Shown here in pieces: positions 59,536-64,000 of a DNA stretch of 64,000 nt (position 1 is its first letter; each line of letters begins with the position of its first letter). Origin of the DNA: Bdellovibrio sp. GT3. GTDB lineage: Bacteria; Bdellovibrionota; Bdellovibrionia; Bdellovibrionales; Bdellovibrionaceae. The notes under the pieces were generated by a model. That model did not search any database and was not told where the DNA came from. It worked only from the letters and a program-made list of their open reading frames with translations. The translations under genes were made by a program, and so were the position numbers. The DNA lies in NCBI RefSeq assembly GCF_037996765.1, contig NZ_JBBNAD010000005.1, positions 218,001-282,000 of the forward strand, given 5' to 3'.

Positions 59536-60569
59536 TGGCTATTCCCACGCACTTTGTTCAAATTGATGAAGAGGGGTTTTGTGTCAGTCGCGAATTGCGA
59601 ATCCAAGACCCCGTTGCTGGACGCGAAATCCTTGAAAATCTAAAGCTTCATCAAGGCGGAACACTGCTAAGCACTTTCAGCGACACTCCAGTGATCGTCG
59701 AAGCCTTTGACGAACCCCTGATCGCACTGCAAATCGATAAAAATGATTCACACTGGTCCATTCGCTGCGCCTATGACACGGAATTTTCATTCGAATTGAA
59801 AACTCTGTCCTTGGACGAGTGGGATCGTTTTCATGGATATACAAAAGATCACATCCCGTTTGTTTTCTCGCGCAAAGCTCAGGCCGCATTTTTCAATTTA
59901 CTGGAAGAATTCGACGATGAATCCATCACCGTCGACGGCAAAACATACGAAATCCCGACATACTGGGGTTCCGAAACCGACGTTGAAAAAGAATCTTTCT
60001 GGAGCCAGATCTACAAGCGTGAGGAAAATCCCGGCTGGAATCTTGGTGAACCTGCTGAAGCTTTGAAGGACATGTTTCAACGCCTGAAAATTTCCCGCTC
60101 CCGCATTCTGGTATTAGGCTGCGGCGAGGGTCACGATGCTGCGTTTTTTGCGCAAGCAGGACACTTGGTGACCGCGGTTGATATTTCTCCGCTGGCTTTG
60201 GAACGAGCAAAGAAACTATACGGTCACATGGAAAACCTGACATTCGTGGAAGCAGACTTGTTCAATCTGCCTCGTAACTACGATGCCGCTTTCGATGTCG
60301 TGTTTGAACATACTTGTTATTGCGCAATCAACCCTGAGCTGCGCCAGGATTTGGTGAAGGTCTGGAACCGCGTTTTGGTCGATGGCGGCCATTTGATGGG
60401 TGTGTTCTTTTCGTTTGAAAAACGTCAGGGTCCTCCATTTGGCGGTAGCGAGTGGGAACTTCGCCAACGTGTTAAAAACAATTACATCCCGATCTTCTGG
60501 GGTCGCTGGCAACAGTCCGTTCCCAATCGTCAGGGTAAAGAATTCTTCGTCTACGCCAAAAAGAAATAG
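59535..60569 (+). CDS. SAM-dependent methyltransferase (TPMT-like) with unknown N-terminal domain
   Basis: 344 residues. The C-terminal half (about 155-344) is a class I methyltransferase like thiopurine S-methyltransferase and related halide/thiol methylases: W-x-x-x-(Y/F) start in FWSQIYKREENPGWNLGEPAEAL, SAM motif VLGCGEGHDAAFFAQAGHLVTAVDIS, YDAAFDVVFEHTCYCAINP and FFSFEKRQGPPFGGSEWELRQ. The N-terminal 150 residues (CVSRELRIQDPVAGREILENLKLHQGGTLLSTFSDTPVIVEAFDEPLIALQI) are unlike other TPMTs; a DUF1285-type resemblance is possible. Thiol or selenium/tellurium detoxification is the usual role of TPMT proteins. Confidence 0.85.
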   Translation: MAIPTHFVQIDEEGFCVSRELRIQDPVAGREILENLKLHQGGTLLSTFSDTPVIVEAFDEPLIALQIDKNDSHWSIRCAYDTEFSFELKTLSLDEWDRFHGYTKDHIPFVFSRKAQAAFFNLLEEFDDESITVDGKTYEIPTYWGSETDVEKESFWSQIYKREENPGWNLGEPAEALKDMFQRLKISRSRILVLGCGEGHDAAFFAQAGHLVTAVDISPLALERAKKLYGHMENLTFVEADLFNLPRNYDAAFDVVFEHTCYCAINPELRQDLVKVWNRVLVDGGHLMGVFFSFEKRQGPPFGGSEWELRQRVKNNYIPIFWGRWQQSVPNRQGKEFFVYAKKK

Positions 60570-60589
60570 CCCCATTAAGAAGGTACTCC

Positions 60590-61117
60590 ATGCATATTGA
60601 ATTCACACAAGCTGACGAAAGCCATATTGAGGAACTTGTGGAGCTTGTGAACTCTGCCTATCGCGGAGACAGCTCTAAAACTGGCTGGACAACGGAGGCT
60701 GATCTTTTGGATGGACAACGCGTGGACGAGGAAGGCTTGCTGGCTGACATCGAACGCGAGAATTCCGTGATCCTGATTGCCGAAGACGATGACACAGGCA
60801 AACTTCTGGGCTGCGTTCATTTGGAAAATCAAAACGGTAAGTGCTACCTGGGCATGCTGACTGTGGACCCGACACTGCAAAACAAGGGCATTGGCAAAAT
60901 GCTAATCAACGAATCCGAAGCCTTTGCCCATTTCTGGGGTTGTACGCATTTGTACATGACTGTGATCTCTGTCAGAACCGAGCTGATTAAGTTCTATGAA
61001 AAAGAGGGCTTCCGCCAAACTGGCGAAAAGAAGCCGTTTCCCTATGGCGACGAGCGCTTTGGCATCCCTAAAGTCAAAGACCTGGAATTTGTCGTTCTCG
61101 AGAGAAAACTCTCCTAA
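60590..61117 (+). CDS. GNAT-family N-acetyltransferase
   Basis: 175 residues, single GNAT domain. Acetyl-CoA binding motif A is seen in KCYLGMLTVDPTLQNKGIGKMLINESEAFA (about 84-113), with the Q/R-x-x-G-x-G/A form QNKGIG. N-terminal YRGDSSKTGWTTEADLLDGQRVDEEGL resembles acetyltransferases of the phosphinothricin/streptothricin-like broad group but no substrate can be named. It lies 20 bases after the methyltransferase gene, likely the last gene of that transcript. Confidence 0.9.
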   Translation: MHIEFTQADESHIEELVELVNSAYRGDSSKTGWTTEADLLDGQRVDEEGLLADIERENSVILIAEDDDTGKLLGCVHLENQNGKCYLGMLTVDPTLQNKGIGKMLINESEAFAHFWGCTHLYMTVISVRTELIKFYEKEGFRQTGEKKPFPYGDERFGIPKVKDLEFVVLERKLS

Positions 61118-61136
61118 ACAAACAATCATACGCAAT

Positions 61137-61166
61137 TTGCATATTAACTTAATGTCTATGTATTAA
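61137..61166 (+). promoter_or_regulatory. possible sigma70-type promoter
   Basis: TTGCAT (61137-61142), 18-base spacer, TATTAA (61161-61166); leader of about 40 bases to the ATG 61214. Confidence 0.4.
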
Positions 61167-61213
61167 AAGTTTTCCTCGTTTGGTCCTATGGTTTGATCAA
61201 AGCGAGGTGACCT

Positions 61214-61753
61214 ATGTTTTCAAAATCAATTCTAGCGGCTGTTTTAGTACTTTCAGCAACGCCAGCATTTGCCGATCACATGGGACCTAACGGCGATAAA
61301 TTCTATGATGAAGCTGCGCACTTCACTGCAGCTTGCAATCAAACAGCCTGCCGCGCCCCTTACTCTGCTGCCATCGTTTACAGCCAAACTCCCCGCGTAA
61401 ACAGATTGGAACAAAACTCTGCAGAGGCACTTCGCACAGTGACAAGCTATCAGGCACAAATCTGGAGCGACACAATTCTTGGTGGCGATTACTATGCAGC
61501 TGGTCGCACTCGCATGGATTCAGTTGTGGCGTACTTCAAAAAAGACCGTTTGGTTGGTTATAAGATTCGCTACTCCGAAAAAGCATGGAATACCTCGAAT
61601 TGTGCGTTTAACGGAAAAAGAGACTCTTTGAAAGGCTGCCAGGAAGGGCGAATTAGCGAGGAAAGTTACGTTTCCCCTGATTTTCAGACTTTCTTCACTG
61701 ACGAGGAACGCCAAGCTGGTTTCTCTGCCGACTTCTCTTTGGGAACAAACTAG
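61214..61753 (+). CDS. secreted protein of unknown function
   Basis: 179 residues with a signal peptide (ending TPAFA, residue 20). The mature domain has four Cys (ACNQTACRAP, SNCAF, KGCQE), probably two disulfides, and is mixed alpha/beta (RTVTSYQAQIWSDTILGGDYYAAGRTRMDSVVAYFKKDRLVGYKIRYSEKAW). GAGGTGA precedes the ATG. No family recognised. It stands alone before the ABC exporter operon. Confidence 0.8.
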   Translation: MFSKSILAAVLVLSATPAFADHMGPNGDKFYDEAAHFTAACNQTACRAPYSAAIVYSQTPRVNRLEQNSAEALRTVTSYQAQIWSDTILGGDYYAAGRTRMDSVVAYFKKDRLVGYKIRYSEKAWNTSNCAFNGKRDSLKGCQEGRISEESYVSPDFQTFFTDEERQAGFSADFSLGTN

Positions 61754-61758
61754 TCTAT

Positions 61759-61776
61759 GATCGCCGCATGGCGATC
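61759..61776 (+). promoter_or_regulatory. hairpin enclosing the start codon of the ABC ATPase gene
   Basis: GATCGCC (61759-61765) pairs exactly with GGCGATC (61770-61776), leaving the A and T of the ATG in a four-base loop. No ribosome-binding site is visible upstream. Confidence 0.45.
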
Positions 61777-62598
61777 GCAATAGAAACCAAAGACCTCACA
61801 CGCATCTACAAGAGCTACCAAAAGCCCGAAGGATTTACGAATTCAATCAAGGGCTTTTTCAATCGACAGTATCAGGAAAAAACAGCTCTTGATAAAACTT
61901 CACTGACAATCGAATCAGGACAAATTGTGGGATTGGTTGGAGCCAATGGCGCCGGCAAAACCACTTTGTTGAAAATGCTTTCAGGTTTGGTGACTCCAAC
62001 GGGTGGCGACGCTCAGGTTTTGGGTTTCAGACCATGGGAAAGAAAAAACGAATTCCTTCGTCAGATATCTATTCTGCTGGGTCAAAAAAATCAGTTGTGG
62101 TGGGACATCTCCCCGGCTGATTCCTATGCCTTGCTCGCGCGCATTTATGACCTGGAACCAGCTGCCGCACGCAAACGCGTGGCTCATCTGGCAGAGATGC
62201 TTCAGTGCACCCACGTGCTGAACACACAACTTCGTCGCCTGTCTTTGGGCGAGCGTATGAAAATGGAAATCATCGGCGCACTTTTGCACGAACCACAGAT
62301 TTTGTTTCTGGATGAGCCGACAATTGGTTTGGATATCGTTGCGCAAGAGACAATTCGCGAGTTTCTGGATCAATACGTAAAAGAAAAAGCACCAACGATT
62401 ATTCTGACCAGCCACTACATGGATGACATCGCCCAGCTTGCCGACAAATTATTATTAATCAGCAAAGGCAATATCGTATACCAGGGCACAGTGGACGAGT
62501 TCGTTGCGAACTCCAATAAAGAACTAGCTGAAAATCAAGAGGTCGATTTTGAAGAAGTCATTCGCCGTTTTTTGGAAACGGAATCTCGCGTTCGCTAA
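61768..62598 (+). CDS. ABC-2 type exporter, ATP-binding subunit
   Basis: 276 residues, DrrA-like ATPase. Walker A GANGAGKTT (about 57-65), Q-loop ILLGQKNQLWWDISPADSY, signature LSLGERMKMEI (C-loop with Leu-Gly-Glu-Arg), Walker B ILFLDEPTIGLD and the H-loop in LTSHYMDD. The NQLWWD and LDIVAQ segments are common in ATPases paired with two DUF990-type permeases, as is the case here. The transported substrate is unknown. The permease gene begins inside its 3' end (50-base overlap). Confidence 0.93.
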   Translation: MAIAIETKDLTRIYKSYQKPEGFTNSIKGFFNRQYQEKTALDKTSLTIESGQIVGLVGANGAGKTTLLKMLSGLVTPTGGDAQVLGFRPWERKNEFLRQISILLGQKNQLWWDISPADSYALLARIYDLEPAAARKRVAHLAEMLQCTHVLNTQLRRLSLGERMKMEIIGALLHEPQILFLDEPTIGLDIVAQETIREFLDQYVKEKAPTIILTSHYMDDIAQLADKLLLISKGNIVYQGTVDEFVANSNKELAENQEVDFEEVIRRFLETESRVR

Positions 62599-63367
62599 GC
62601 TCGCGATTGTTTCCAATCTCGAGTACAGGCTGAATTATTTCGTCGACGCTGTTTTGCAGCCGACGCTGACCACAGGGATTGAAATCCTGTTGTGGATTGC
62701 CGTCTTCCGTGGCGCCGCCACTGCTGAAATCGCAGGATTCACACGTGATTACTATTTGTCTTATGCTTTGTGGGGGGCGTTCTTCGCCCGGATCTGCACC
62801 AGCTGGATGTATGAATTCCGCATGATTCAGGAAATCGATTCTGGCAGCATCAATGCGATCCTGACCCGTCCCATGAGTTATTATGAATATTATTTCTCTC
62901 AGTTGATGGGATATAAGTTCATCACAACTTTGGTTTCCATGGTCATTCCCGTGATTGCGGTGCTGGCTTTCTCTCTGCCAACAAAGTTTGAACGTCTGCC
63001 GATGTCATTTGCTTTGGAATTTTATTATCTGATTCTGGTTCACTCCATCAGTTTTGTAGTGGCCGCCTGCGCGTTTCACTTGAATAAAGTCTATTCATTC
63101 ACAGGAGCAAAAAATCTGGCTTTGTGGCTTATGACCGGTGAGCTATTTCCTTTAGATCTGATGCCCGAGCCCTTGAAATCCATCATGATTGCCTTGCCAT
63201 TCAGTTCAGGCGTTTATGTGCCCGTGGGATATCTGACAGGTCGACTGGAGATTGGCTCGGTCTATCAGTCATTCATTTCAGTCACCATTGGGATCGTGGT
63301 GGTAAATCTTGTCGGCGCCGTTATTTGGAAGCGCGGACTGAATGCTTACACCGGAACGGGGGCTTAA
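62549..63367 (+). CDS. ABC-2 type permease (DUF990-like), first subunit
   Basis: 272 residues with about six membrane helices. It starts at TTG 62549, preceded by AAGAGG at the right distance, and overlaps the ATPase gene by 50 bases in another frame; no later in-frame start exists before the conserved N-terminus (FAKLAIVSNLEYRLNYFVDAVLQPTL). RMIQEIDSGSINAILTRPMSYYEYYFSQLMGY and the later LFPLDLMPEPLKSIMIALPFSSGVYVPVGYLTG are the usual DUF990 blocks. It forms a heterodimer with the next permease. Confidence 0.9.
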   Translation: MKKSFAVFWKRNLAFAKLAIVSNLEYRLNYFVDAVLQPTLTTGIEILLWIAVFRGAATAEIAGFTRDYYLSYALWGAFFARICTSWMYEFRMIQEIDSGSINAILTRPMSYYEYYFSQLMGYKFITTLVSMVIPVIAVLAFSLPTKFERLPMSFALEFYYLILVHSISFVVAACAFHLNKVYSFTGAKNLALWLMTGELFPLDLMPEPLKSIMIALPFSSGVYVPVGYLTGRLEIGSVYQSFISVTIGIVVVNLVGAVIWKRGLNAYTGTGA

Positions 63368-63368
63368 G

Positions 63369-64000
63369 ATGGCAGTCATAAAAAAATACTGGCTTCTTTA
63401 TATCTCGATGTTCCGTGCAAGCTTCATCGCGGACCTTGAATACCGCGTGAACTTCTTAACTCGTATCGTGACTGATATTTTCTGGTATATCGCACAGATC
63501 ATGACCTTTGAAGTCCTATTCATGCACACACCGATGATCGGCGCCTGGAATCACGCACAAATGCGTGTTTTCCTGGGTGTGGTTTTTGTTGTGGATGCTC
63601 TTTATATGATTATTCTGTCCGAGAATCTGGATCAGTTCTCTGAAAAAGTTCGCAAGGGTGATCTGGATTTGCTTTTGGCGAAACCTGCAAACTCCCAGTT
63701 CATGATCAGTCTGCAAAAGGCTTCGACCCCAGCCATTGGCAATCTTGTGATTGCCACTTCCTGGTTTATCTATAGCATGATTCAGCTTCCCGACTTTGAA
63801 TGGATCAGATTATTCTGGCTGATTATTTTGATTCCTTGTGGATTGGTGGCGCTTTATTCGATGCGCTTCTCGATGGCGGCCACAGCGGTGATTTTTGCTC
63901 GCTCTGAGAATCTACAATTCATATGGTATCAAATTTATCGTTTGGGTATGCGACCCGATTCAATCTATGTACCTTGGCTTAAGTGGATGTTGTTGACTGC
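63369..64000 (+). CDS. ABC-2 type permease (DUF990-like), second subunit, truncated by window end
   Basis: 210 residues visible from ATG 63369, one base after the first permease stop; the C-terminal part lies beyond the window. It shows the same layout as its neighbour: SMFRASFIADLEYRVNFLTRIVTDIFWYIAQIMTFEVLF, then a KVRKGDLDLLLAKPANSQFMIS cytoplasmic block and several membrane helices. With the upstream ATPase and permease it forms a three-gene exporter of unknown substrate. Confidence 0.9.
   Translation, partial: MAVIKKYWLLYISMFRASFIADLEYRVNFLTRIVTDIFWYIAQIMTFEVLFMHTPMIGAWNHAQMRVFLGVVFVVDALYMIILSENLDQFSEKVRKGDLDLLLAKPANSQFMISLQKASTPAIGNLVIATSWFIYSMIQLPDFEWIRLFWLIILIPCGLVALYSMRFSMAATAVIFARSENLQFIWYQIYRLGMRPDSIYVPWLKWMLLT

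Noticed and set aside
18507-59537. Four TAATG one-base overlaps (18507, 24698, 48597, 59535) as a special signal.
   Set aside because: Common stop-start coupling in compact bacterial operons; noted with the genes instead.
1-64000. CRISPR arrays, insertion sequences, integrases, phage genes, tRNA or rRNA genes.
   Set aside because: Looked for regular spaced repeats, transposase motifs, terminal inverted repeats and cloverleaf-like sequence; none found.

Overview
The window looks like chromosome from a Bdellovibrio-type predatory bacterium (Bdellovibrionota). The evidence is indirect but consistent: roughly 50% G+C, many secreted or membrane-anchored proteins of unknown function, a class III cyclase fused to membrane helices and GAF, a split biotin carboxylase/BCCP pair with leucine-degradation genes, and a lexA gene whose operator matches the TTAC-N3-GTAA LexA box I recall being reported for Bdellovibrio bacteriovorus. 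There are no rRNA or tRNA genes, insertion sequences, phage genes or CRISPR arrays. Coding density is high, genes sit on both strands in short operons, and convergent pairs usually share one bidirectional intrinsic terminator.

Layout. 1-4.2 kb: 3' part missing aroB-like gene, a secreted coiled-coil protein, ung, an unknown small protein, an aldo/keto reductase and a secreted M14 carboxypeptidase. 4.3-11 kb: lexA with an unusual nested operator, a large cell-envelope protein, a zinc-less DksA/TraR-like protein, a TetR regulator divergent from a penicillin-binding protein, and fxsA. 11.5-20 kb: xth, an ATP-grasp-like protein, a SelO-like protein with a lipoprotein, a DUF1254/1214 protein, an esterase and an S41 protease. 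20-27.4 kb: hldD, aromatic amino-acid hydroxylase, a TrmJ-like methyltransferase, coiled-coil/PspC/ribD cluster, a 38-residue membrane protein and a PIF1-like helicase. 27.5-33.8 kb: M13 peptidase, rhodanese/5'-nucleotidase operon, three exported unknowns.

33.9-38.6 kb holds a compact vitamin B5/coenzyme A operon: a DUF2520 dehydrogenase-like gene, panB, panC, coaBC, coaX and panD. The only pathway step without a named gene is ketopantoate reductase, and the DUF2520 gene is in the right place to supply it. 38.6-45.7 kb has DUF523, two ABC-F ATPases, a DUF2799 lipoprotein, an unknown membrane protein and a glutamine amidotransferase.

45.8-59 kb (all minus strand) contains leucine/isovalerate degradation genes in two blocks: HMG-CoA lyase, BCCP and biotin carboxylase (47.3-50.1 kb), and methylglutaconyl-CoA hydratase, carboxyltransferase and a hotdog thioesterase (55.9-59.0 kb). 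Between them sits a signalling block: response regulator, hybrid histidine kinase, a thioredoxin-fold protein, an adenylate cyclase with membrane and GAF domains, and an EamA transporter. 59-64 kb: an anchored small protein, a methyltransferase fusion, a GNAT acetyltransferase, a secreted protein and an ABC-2 exporter whose second permease runs off the end.

All functional calls are from reading the translated sequence; no database search was run. Promoter and operator calls are pattern matches only.
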